DNA of 64,000 bases from Micavibrio_C sp965231165 (GTDB lineage Bacteria; Pseudomonadota; Alphaproteobacteria; Micavibrionales; Micavibrionaceae). This document shows positions 57,974 through 64,000 of the stretch, piece by piece. The stretch's first letter is position 1. Each line of letters begins with the position of its first letter. The DNA is taken from positions 2,108,001-2,172,000 of the forward strand of contig OZ246421.1 of the NCBI GenBank assembly GCA_965231165.1, in the 5' to 3' direction. Both the position numbers and the translations under genes were made by a program. Under the pieces are notes generated by a model that was not told the origin of the DNA, did no database searches, and saw only the letters and a program-made list of their open reading frames with translations.

Positions 57974-58529
57974 TTGCTGCCGTAAATATTTGGGTTTTGT
58001 GTTTCTGGCCATTCCTTTCCTAGCGATGATGCTGATGATCGGCATGAATATGCGCAATCTCGGGCATACGGAATATCGTCTGGCGATTGAGGGGTATGAT
58101 CCGCGTGATCTGCTGAAGGGACATTACCTGATTTTCCGCTACACATGGCCGGAGGATGCGCGGTTCCCGGAAAACAAACACCCGCCTTATGCCTGCGCCT
58201 GTTTCAGCGGCGAAACATCCGCGCCCGATGTTGCCTTCAATCTGTGCCCGGATAAGAAAGCAATGGCGTCCGAGCTATGTCCGGCCTTTATCAAGGTGGC
58301 GCGGGATGGTGCCTCTTTCCAGCCTTACGAGGCCATGCGCCGCTATTACATTCCGGAAGAGCATGCGCCGATGATTGAAAATATGCTCCGCAGCGGCAAG
58401 CATAAATTCGAAGTGGGGCTGGTGCCGCGTCAAAACGGCGATGCGCAGATCAGGATGCTTTATATCAATGGTATGGCCTTGGATGAATTCTTGCAGGGTG
58501 ATTTGACACCCTATTTACAGGCTCCATAA
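57963..58529 (+). CDS. GDYXXLXY domain membrane protein
   Basis: A 188-residue protein with one N-terminal membrane segment (about 10-28) and a periplasmic domain. The variant signature KGHYLIFRY near 52 follows DPRDLL, as in the GDYXXLXY family that accompanies DUF2157. Several Cys (YACACFSG, LCPDKK, ELCPAF) are present, more than usual, and may form disulfides. The 11-base overlap with the DUF2157 gene implies coupled translation. Function is unknown. Confidence 0.82.
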   Translation: MNSDCCRKYLGFVFLAIPFLAMMLMIGMNMRNLGHTEYRLAIEGYDPRDLLKGHYLIFRYTWPEDARFPENKHPPYACACFSGETSAPDVAFNLCPDKKAMASELCPAFIKVARDGASFQPYEAMRRYYIPEEHAPMIENMLRSGKHKFEVGLVPRQNGDAQIRMLYINGMALDEFLQGDLTPYLQAP

Positions 58530-58569
58530 ATATTGGCTTTCCGGATTTTCTGCTTTATATCACTCCGGC

Positions 58570-59745
58570 ATGAACAGCGTTCCTCTCAAGATCGATATTT
58601 TTTGCCATGTCGTCGATAATCTCGGCGATATTGGCGTGTGCTGGCGTTTTTGCAAGGCGCTGGTGCGGGACCAGGGCTGTTATGTGCGGCTGTTCGTCGA
58701 TGATTTCGGCGCTTTTGCGAAAATCGAACCGATGCTCGATAAAACCCGCGATGTGCAGCATATCGATGGCGTTGAATTATTGCGCTGGGACCAGGCTGTC
58801 ATCAATAATCTCTATCATGGTTGCGGCGATGTGGTGATCGAGGCGTTTGCCTGTACGCTGCCTGATAAGGTGATTGGATTGATGGTGCAGGCTCCCCGGC
58901 CACCGGTGTGGATCGATCTTGAGTATATGAGCGCCGAGCCGTGGATCGATACACACCATGCCATTGTGTCTTTGCATCCGCAGACAGGGCTGGACAAGAC
59001 CTTGTTTTTTCCGGGGTTCACCGATCAATCGGGCGGGCTGACGCGGGAGAAGGGCCTGATCGAGCAGCGTCTGGCGTTTCAGGCTGATATGGCAGCACAG
59101 GACCGCTGGCGGCGGAGTGTCGGGGTGCCTGCCCGTGAAGCGGGCGTGACTGATATCAGCCTGTTTTGTTACGAGGTCAGCCCGGTCGAGCGGATGCTGA
59201 CGGCCTTGCAGGCATCGGGGCGCCCGGTGCGGCTGATGATTCCGGCGGGGGTGGCGGTCAGGCCGCTTACCCGTTTTACAGGACAGGCACCGGAACCGGG
59301 GAAAATTGCCCGGAAAGATAATATAGTTTTCCATAATTTAACATTCCTGACGCAGGACGATTATGACCGCCTGTTGTGGACGTGTGATCTGAATTTTGTG
59401 CGCGGCGAGGATTCTTTAGTGCGGGCGGTATGGGCTGGAAACCCGCTGATCTGGGACATATATAAGCAGGACAAAGCCGCACATATGCCTAAATTAGAGG
59501 CATTTCACAATCATTACGGGGGTGGATTACCCGCTGAATGCCGCGAAATACTGGACTTTTTCAGCATAATGTGGAATGAAGGGGGCCGTCAGGATGAAGA
59601 TTTTCCTGCCGAACGCCTGCTGGGCTGTCTTCCGCAAGTGACGGAATATGTCCGGCGCCGCAGCCTCGAACAGGCTGGTCAGGATGATTTGGCGATGCGG
59701 CTCGTGGCTTTCATCCGTAGAGAAATTAAAAACAAGGATCATTGA
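58570..59745 (+). CDS. earP: EF-P arginine rhamnosyltransferase EarP
   Basis: Transfers rhamnose from dTDP-rhamnose to an Arg of elongation factor P, activating it to rescue polyproline-stalled ribosomes. The 391-residue GT-B enzyme shows DNLGDIGVCWR (16-26), with Asp16 and Asp20 at the positions of the known catalytic aspartates. It also has PVWIDLEYMSAE near 115, FFPGFTDQSGGL near 140 and NFVRGEDSLVRAVWAGNPLIWDIY near 275, the nucleotide-sugar site. The neighbour efp, two bases downstream, encodes the substrate with Arg32. Its dTDP-rhamnose supply (rmlABCD) is not in the window. Confidence 0.95.
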   Translation: MNSVPLKIDIFCHVVDNLGDIGVCWRFCKALVRDQGCYVRLFVDDFGAFAKIEPMLDKTRDVQHIDGVELLRWDQAVINNLYHGCGDVVIEAFACTLPDKVIGLMVQAPRPPVWIDLEYMSAEPWIDTHHAIVSLHPQTGLDKTLFFPGFTDQSGGLTREKGLIEQRLAFQADMAAQDRWRRSVGVPAREAGVTDISLFCYEVSPVERMLTALQASGRPVRLMIPAGVAVRPLTRFTGQAPEPGKIARKDNIVFHNLTFLTQDDYDRLLWTCDLNFVRGEDSLVRAVWAGNPLIWDIYKQDKAAHMPKLEAFHNHYGGGLPAECREILDFFSIMWNEGGRQDEDFPAERLLGCLPQVTEYVRRRSLEQAGQDDLAMRLVAFIRREIKNKDH

Positions 59746-59747
59746 TT

Positions 59748-60311
59748 ATGAAGTTTGCTCAAGAACTGCGCTCCGGCAATGTTGTCACCATGAACGGCAA
59801 CCTGATGCTGGTCACCAAAGCTGAATTCAGCAAGTCAGGCCGTAACGCCTCGGTGATGAAATTCAAATTCCGCAACCTGAAAACAGGCACAGCGGCAGAA
59901 GGCGTTTACAAAACGGACGAGAAATTCGAAGACGTTCAGCTGGAACACAAGGACGTGAAATACTCCTACGCCGACGGCGACAACTACGTATTCATGGACG
60001 GCGAGTACAACCAGTTCGAAGTGTCCAAGGACTTCATGGAAGACGCGCTGAAATATCTCGAAGAAGAAATGCCTTGCGAAATCGTCATGTACGAAGGCAA
60101 GCCGCTCTCGATCGAGATCCCGGTGAAAGTCGTGCGTGAAGTGGTTTATACAGAACCCGCTGTGAAGGGTGATACCTCCGGCAAGGTGATGAAACCGGCC
60201 CGTCTGGAAACAGGTCACGAGATTGCCGTTCCGGGCTTCATTGAAATCGGCGAGAAAATCGAGATCGATACGCGCACGGATGAATATGTGTCCCGCGCGA
60301 AAGTCGCTTAG
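59748..60311 (+). CDS. efp: Elongation factor P, EarP-modified type
   Basis: Relieves ribosome stalling on consecutive prolines. The 187-residue protein has the KOW-like domain I and two OB domains. The modification loop is SKSGRNA, with Arg at position 32, the residue rhamnosylated by EarP; Lys-modified types have Lys at the equivalent position. C-terminal strings TGHEIAVPGFIEIGEKIEIDTRTDEYVSRA match the family. ATG 59748 is used rather than a TTG two codons upstream. It follows earP directly, so enzyme and substrate are coexpressed. Confidence 0.97.
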   Translation: MKFAQELRSGNVVTMNGNLMLVTKAEFSKSGRNASVMKFKFRNLKTGTAAEGVYKTDEKFEDVQLEHKDVKYSYADGDNYVFMDGEYNQFEVSKDFMEDALKYLEEEMPCEIVMYEGKPLSIEIPVKVVREVVYTEPAVKGDTSGKVMKPARLETGHEIAVPGFIEIGEKIEIDTRTDEYVSRAKVA

Positions 60312-60321
60312 GGGCGTGACA

Positions 60322-60555
60322 GTGGACAGCCATCATGATCGCAAATCATTGATAGGACGTCTGAAGGACTGGTACCGCGCCGTCGAACGTGAAGCTGCGG
60401 AACCTCCTGAGTTTGCGCCTTTTTATGTTGCCGCAAATGGCAAGATGTATGCCGATGCACGGGAAGTGCTTGAGGCAAAATGCGTTCAGGCGCAACTGCG
60501 GGAATTTGAAGCCCTGCGGCAAAGCCTTGAGGTGCGGAAGTCAGGACCGGTCTGA
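60322..60555 (+). CDS. Small hypothetical protein after efp
   Basis: A 77-residue charged helical protein, starting at GTG 60322 seven bases after AGGGG. Strings are SLIGRLKDWYRAVEREAAEPP and REVLEAKCVQAQLREFEAL. I recognise no family. It lies ten bases after efp and before a terminator, so it is probably the third gene of the earP-efp operon. Confidence 0.65.
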   Translation: MDSHHDRKSLIGRLKDWYRAVEREAAEPPEFAPFYVAANGKMYADAREVLEAKCVQAQLREFEALRQSLEVRKSGPV

Positions 60556-60577
60556 TAAAGGACCTGGTTCACAGAGA

Positions 60578-60610
60578 TTAAAAAAGTCCGCTGCTTGCGG
60601 GCTTTTTTTT
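60578..60610 (+). terminator. Terminator of the earP-efp operon
   Basis: The stem AAAGTCCGC pairs with GCGGGCTTT and a run of T follows. It lies 25 bases past the small gene. Confidence 0.88.
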
Positions 60611-60629
60611 ATTGGGCTAAGACTAAGGC

Positions 60630-61082
60630 ATGACTGAAATCCGTTTTTATCATGCGCAGCATTCTTCGCTGGAGCAGGTGCTGCCCGGCATACTGGGCAA
60701 GGCGCTTTCCACCGGGCGTCGCGTCGTTGTGCGCTTGCCTGATAAGGCGCTGGTCGAGCAGATGAACGGGCATCTGTGGGTTTATGATCCGGATTCCTTC
60801 CTGCCGCATGGCAGCGCCAAGGATGGTTACGCGGCGTTGCAGCCGGTATGGCTCACCGATAAGGATGAGAACCCGAACAAGGCCGATGTGCTGGTGACGG
60901 TGCGTGGGGCAGCCAATGATCTGTCGCCGAACTTGGCCGATTTTACTTTGTGCTGCGATATGATTGATGGTCGTCTGGATGAGGAAGTTGCCGCTGCCCG
61001 TGCGCGCTGGAAAGCGTACAAGGATGCGGGATATGAAGTCACCTATTGGCAGCAGACGGATAAGGGTTGGGAGAAGAAATAA
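60630..61082 (+). CDS. holC: DNA polymerase III chi subunit
   Basis: Clamp-loader accessory that links the replisome to SSB. The 150-residue protein begins MTEIRFYH and contains LPGILGKALSTGRRVVVRLPDKALVEQMNGHLW, then DPDSFLPHG and PVWLTDKDENPNKADVLVTV, the usual HolC order. The C-terminus, ARWKAYKDAGYEVTYWQQTDKGWEKK, is also typical. In alphaproteobacteria holC often lies near pepA, and here pepA is about 4 kb upstream on the same strand. A terminator follows. Confidence 0.94.
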   Translation: MTEIRFYHAQHSSLEQVLPGILGKALSTGRRVVVRLPDKALVEQMNGHLWVYDPDSFLPHGSAKDGYAALQPVWLTDKDENPNKADVLVTVRGAANDLSPNLADFTLCCDMIDGRLDEEVAAARARWKAYKDAGYEVTYWQQTDKGWEKK

Positions 61083-61084
61083 AA

Positions 61085-61113
61085 AAAACCGGGACCGATG
61101 TCCCGGTTTTTGT
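61085..61113. terminator. Terminator between holC and the cytochrome c gene
   Basis: ACCGGGAC pairs with GTCCCGGT around CGAT, with A and T runs on either side. It serves both convergent genes. Confidence 0.9.
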
Positions 61114-61134
61114 TTGTTCTTTTGAAAAGCATTC

Positions 61135-61782
61135 TTAGTGCTTGGCGGGTTCAGCAGCTGGTGCTGCTTCTGCAGGGGCTGCGCCTTCAGCGGGGGTTGC
61201 AGCGGCTTCTTTCGGTCCGAGTTCTGCGGCTTCAGCATCGATATCGCCTTGTGACGGCAGGCCTGGGTTGCCTGAGATCGAACGCAGGTAAGCGATCAGG
61301 GCGGCGCGGTCATCCGGTTTTTTCACACCGATGAAGTTCATCGCGGTGCCCTTGATATAGGCTTTGGGTTTCCACAGGAAATGGTTCAGTTCGGCGTATG
61401 TCCAGTTGCCGCCCTTGGCTTTCATGCCTTCGGAATAGGCAAAACCGGCATGGTGCGCTTTGGCTTGGCCGACGACACCCGCAAGGGCCGGACCTGTGCC
61501 GTTCGGGCCGCCTGGTTCAAAGCTGTGGCAGGCGGCGCAGGCTTTGGCGACTTGTTTGCCGCGCTCGATATCGGCTGTCCCGATCATGGCCAGGATCGGT
61601 TCCGGCATTGCAACGGCGGCGGCACCGCCTGCTGTTTCTTCCGTGGCCTCGATGGCGTAGGCGAATTCTGTTGTTTCATGCGCCGGGGGGACAAGCTGGC
61701 TGGCGATGAAGCCTGAGAGGGCGGCAATAATGCCGGCGACCAGTACAGCGGCGAAGAGCTTGTTGAATTCCATGTTGTTCAT
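61135..61782 (-). CDS. Membrane-anchored c-type cytochrome (CycM-like)
   Basis: A 215-residue protein with an N-terminal membrane anchor (about 8-30), a periplasmic cytochrome c domain (about 65-170) and an Ala/Pro/Glu tail (AATPAEGAAPAEAAPAAEPAKH). Heme binding is by CAACH (82-86), and the sixth ligand is probably the Met in GTAMNFIGV. It resembles cytochrome c552/CycM, which carries electrons from the bc1 complex to aa3 oxidase in alphaproteobacteria. The start is ATG 61780-61782, after AGGAC. It is divergent from pheA. Confidence 0.93.
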   Translation of the reverse strand: MNNMEFNKLFAAVLVAGIIAALSGFIASQLVPPAHETTEFAYAIEATEETAGGAAAVAMPEPILAMIGTADIERGKQVAKACAACHSFEPGGPNGTGPALAGVVGQAKAHHAGFAYSEGMKAKGGNWTYAELNHFLWKPKAYIKGTAMNFIGVKKPDDRAALIAYLRSISGNPGLPSQGDIDAEAAELGPKEAAATPAEGAAPAEAAPAAEPAKH

Positions 61783-61908
61783 GGCAAAAGTCCTGAAATC
61801 GAAAGGGGTTACGCGCCCGGTACCTTTATAGAACGGGTACCGAAACCACTTGCATATACCCTTAAAAAATGCGATTGCCAAGTAGTCATATACATAAGAG
61901 GGGCTTTC

Positions 61909-62763
61909 GTGGCGCAGAGTGTAAAAAAAGTTTCATTTCAGGGGTTTAAGGGTGCCAATTCCGACATGGCCAGCCGGGCGCTGGTGCCGGGTTGCGAAAC
62001 GTTGCCTTGCCTGACTTTTGAAGAGGCTTTTAACGCTGTACAGGATGGCCGAGCCGATCTGGCCGTGATTCCGGTTGATAACAATCTCGCGGGCCGCGTT
62101 GCCGATGTTCATCATCTGATCCCGAAAAGCGGGCTGTCGATCACGGCTGAATATTTTATGCCGATCCGTTTTGCGCTGATGGCGCTGCCGGGGGTGAAGG
62201 CTGAAGAGCTGAAGCATGTTTACAGTCATGTCCACGCGTTCCCGCAATGCCGGAACATCGTCAAGCGTTTGGGTTTGCAGACGCATATTCATGCCGATAC
62301 CGCGGGCGCTGCCGCCGATGTTGCCGCATGGGGAAAATGCGATACGGCGGCGTTGGCACCGACGCTGGCGGCGGGCATCTACGGCCTCGATGTGATCGAG
62401 GACAATGTGCAGGACACAGATGCCAACATGACGCGTTTCCTGTTGTTCTCACCGCGGCATGATATTCAGGCGTATGATCCGGCGGCGCATGTCGTCACCA
62501 GTCTGATATTCCGTGTACGCAATATTCCGGCAGCTTTGTACAAGGCGATGGGTGGCTTTGCCACCAACGGCCTGAATATCGTGAAGATTGAATCCTATGT
62601 CGATGAATTGTTTCAGGCGGCGCAGTTTTACTGCGAGGTCGAGGGGCATCCCGATGAACGCCTGATGCAGTTGGCGCTGACGGAACTGGGGTTCTTTGCC
62701 GAGGAATATAAATTGCTCGGCACCTATAAGGCCCATGAATTCAGGAAAAATCAGAAGAACTAG
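61909..62763 (+). CDS. pheA: Prephenate dehydratase
   Basis: Converts prephenate to phenylpyruvate in phenylalanine synthesis. The 284-residue protein has the dehydratase domain with FKGANSDMAS, CLTFEEAFNAVQDGRADLAV, IPVDNNLAGRVADVHHLI and the catalytic TRF (NMTRFLLF, near 170). A C-terminal ACT domain (about 195-275, with GLNIVKIESYV) gives feedback control by phenylalanine. It is monofunctional, lacking chorismate mutase. The start is GTG 61909, five bases after AGGGG. Confidence 0.95.
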   Translation: MAQSVKKVSFQGFKGANSDMASRALVPGCETLPCLTFEEAFNAVQDGRADLAVIPVDNNLAGRVADVHHLIPKSGLSITAEYFMPIRFALMALPGVKAEELKHVYSHVHAFPQCRNIVKRLGLQTHIHADTAGAAADVAAWGKCDTAALAPTLAAGIYGLDVIEDNVQDTDANMTRFLLFSPRHDIQAYDPAAHVVTSLIFRVRNIPAALYKAMGGFATNGLNIVKIESYVDELFQAAQFYCEVEGHPDERLMQLALTELGFFAEEYKLLGTYKAHEFRKNQKN

Positions 62764-62827
62764 CCAGCATGGGCAAAACCCTGTAATGCTGATATCAGAT
62801 TTTATTGAAAGAAGAAGGAGAAGACCT

Positions 62828-63010
62828 ATGCCCTCACACGCTGAAATTGCCGCCCGCCTGCTGCGCGATGCTGCGACCTTCTTCCGTGCCGTCGGTGAAC
62901 AGAACGACGCCCTGCGTGACCAGATGACCGAGAACGCTGATGTGTTCGAGCAGGTCGCGGTGCTGGTGGAAACCAACCCGCTGGGTGAGCTGGAAGACCC
63001 CAACGCTTAG
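62828..63010 (+). CDS. Small conserved hypothetical protein after pheA
   Basis: A 60-residue acidic, helical protein. ATG 62828 follows GAAGGAG. The pattern ARLLRDAATFFRAVGEQNDALRDQM resembles small proteins I recall from other alphaproteobacteria, with no known function. It lies 64 bases after pheA on the same strand and overlaps the end of the acetyltransferase gene by four bases. Confidence 0.75.
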   Translation: MPSHAEIAARLLRDAATFFRAVGEQNDALRDQMTENADVFEQVAVLVETNPLGELEDPNA

Positions 63011-63501
63011 GCGGTTGGTGCATCCAGTTTTTTAGTGACGTAGAGAACGGTGTGACCGGGCAGGTCCGGATTTTCATCCAGCAGTTTCCGGCTGGCCTCT
63101 TCCAGTTTATAGCCCTGATTGAAATGCATGCGCAGCGAAGCCGCGTTGTCAGCGCGTATAGGTGCCCGTGCTTCGTTGACGCCCAGTTGATCGCGCATGA
63201 AATCTTCACGGGTGGCCACCAGAGCTGAACCAATACCCTGTCTTTTAAATTCGTCTTTGACTTCCACGCCGCCGCCGAGATCGCGGGTGGTGATGATACC
63301 TGCCGCTTGATTCCCGACTATTGCCAGCCAACAGCGACTTTTGCTGTCGGGGTCACGATGGGCCCGCATGATGGTATCGGTGATATTCAAGGGGTGGCGT
63401 GAATCGTTTTCGGAGATGCCTGTATCATGGCCGCCCAGCAAATTAAAAACCGCATCGTGGTCGGTTTCCTGCGCCAGCCGGATGGTGAAAGGGTTTTCCA
63501 T
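63007..63501 (-). CDS. GNAT family N-acetyltransferase
   Basis: A 164-residue protein with the GNAT fold. The acetyl-CoA loop is EFKRQGIGSALV (about 85-96, with the R-x-x-G-x-G/A motif). The C-terminal NAASLRMHFNQGYKLEE is the usual motif B. An acidic, His-rich N-terminal region (TDHDAVFNLLGGHDTG) starts the domain. The substrate cannot be predicted. It is convergent with the small gene after pheA. Confidence 0.88.
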   Translation of the reverse strand: MENPFTIRLAQETDHDAVFNLLGGHDTGISENDSRHPLNITDTIMRAHRDPDSKSRCWLAIVGNQAAGIITTRDLGGGVEVKDEFKRQGIGSALVATREDFMRDQLGVNEARAPIRADNAASLRMHFNQGYKLEEASRKLLDENPDLPGHTVLYVTKKLDAPTA

Positions 63502-63540
63502 GCGGATATTCTCTCATGGCTCTTTATTTTATGTCAAATA

Positions 63541-63945
63541 TTAGGTTGAGGCCATCATATAGGTAATGGCAAAGGCAATCAGGGCGCAGGCGATGGCAAA
63601 ACCCATGATCCAGTCCGATGGGCTGGTGCGGCGGTCCTTTTCGAAGATGCGCCAGGTTTCGTCAATATTCCGCCCGCTTTTCAGGTCGAAATATTTCTGT
63701 TTGACTTCGACTTTCCTGAACAGACCGCTGTTGAACAATGTTTCGGCGTGATCGATGGCGGAATCGGCGTGGGCGGCGCTGCCGCATTTCTGCCAGCAGG
63801 CGCGCGGGCTGTCATCGTTGCTGTAGGAATAGATATTATATTCGATATGGGTCAGCGGCGGGCATTCATGATGCGCCCATGACGACGACCCGTCCGTGTT
63901 TTTGGCCGGTTTTGTCCCTTTGCTATGGGCGCTGTCTTGTGTCAT
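63541..63945 (-). CDS. Hypothetical protein with a C-terminal membrane segment
   Basis: A 134-residue protein. The N-terminal 30 residues are polar, the central part is charged and contains three Cys (HHECPPL, ACWQKC), and one membrane segment lies near 111-130 (WIMGFAIACALIAFAI). It is probably a tail-anchored inner-membrane protein with its domain in the cytoplasm. I recognise no family. The start ATG 63943-63945 is followed without interruption to the stop near the acetyltransferase promoter region. Confidence 0.65.
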   Translation of the reverse strand: MTQDSAHSKGTKPAKNTDGSSSWAHHECPPLTHIEYNIYSYSNDDSPRACWQKCGSAAHADSAIDHAETLFNSGLFRKVEVKQKYFDLKSGRNIDETWRIFEKDRRTSPSDWIMGFAIACALIAFAITYMMAST

Positions 63946-64000
63946 CGCGAATCTCCCCTTGCTGTCGCTTTTTAAGGACAGTTTTCTTGTTCAGGTACGC

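Noticed and set aside
1..64000. CRISPR arrays, rRNA operons, prophage or insertion sequences
   Set aside because: No regularly spaced direct repeats, rRNA-like sequence, transposase or integrase was seen in either strand.

Overview
The window looks like chromosomal DNA of a moderate-GC alphaproteobacterium. Evidence is the gene orders aroA-cmk-rpsA-ihfB and lptC-lptA-lptB-rpoN-hpf-ptsN, an Hsp20 gene followed by a DUF1150 gene, a zf-CHCC (NDUFS6-like) protein, a class II EPSP synthase and a membrane-anchored CycM-like cytochrome c. Genus is not determinable from the sequence alone; a deep-branching lineage (Rhodospirillales or Micavibrio-like) is my inference. No plasmid backbone, integrase, transposase, rRNA or CRISPR array is visible. 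One tRNA (Leu, CAG) is present.

Layout. 1-7.3 kb: a leftward block pyrF (cut by the window edge), ihfB, rpsA, a helical-repeat protein, cmk, a small unknown, aroA. 7.4-12 kb: a small unknown, a membrane GGDEF-EAL protein, dihydroorotase. 12-16.6 kb: a response regulator, cysS, two small unknowns, a zinc-ribbon protein, and an Hsp20-DUF1150 pair behind a probable ROSE RNA thermometer. 16.6-25.2 kb: ptsN, hpf, rpoN, a small AT-rich membrane protein, lptB, lptA, lptC, a DedA protein, kdsD, an RNase D-like exonuclease, tRNA-Leu. 25.3-33.1 kb: a REC plus degenerate GGDEF protein, a small beta-rich protein, recR, lolA, a lipoprotein, putA and xseA. 33.3-38 kb: an accessory patch with an XRE regulator facing a sigma-region-4 protein, an unknown, two TerD-family proteins and a membrane protein. 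38.2-51 kb: ettA, then four consecutive large DotA/TraY-family membrane proteins. 51-64 kb: mlaC, mlaA, lptG, lptF, pepA, a DUF2157/GDYXXLXY pair, earP-efp, holC, cytochrome c, pheA, a GNAT acetyltransferase and small unknowns.

Themes. The window is rich in envelope biogenesis: Kdo precursor synthesis (kdsD), LPS transport (lptA, B, C, F, G), phospholipid retrograde transport (mlaA, mlaC) and lipoprotein carriage (lolA). Translation control also recurs: rpsA, ettA, hpf, and EF-P with its arginine rhamnosyltransferase EarP. EF-P carries Arg at position 32, matching EarP chemistry.

The most unusual feature is the 11-kb same-strand array of four divergent DotA/TraY paralogs (858-944 residues) at 40073-51039. 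DotA/TraY normally occurs as a single component of a type IVB secretion or conjugation system, yet no other dot/icm or tra gene is visible here. Other points of interest are the ROSE-type thermometer at 15822-15847, a hibernation factor with a histone-H1-like tail, the XRE/sigma-4 pair, and a solenoid-like protein between cmk and rpsA. Start codons were moved downstream from the longest reading frame where a ribosome binding site and family alignment supported it.
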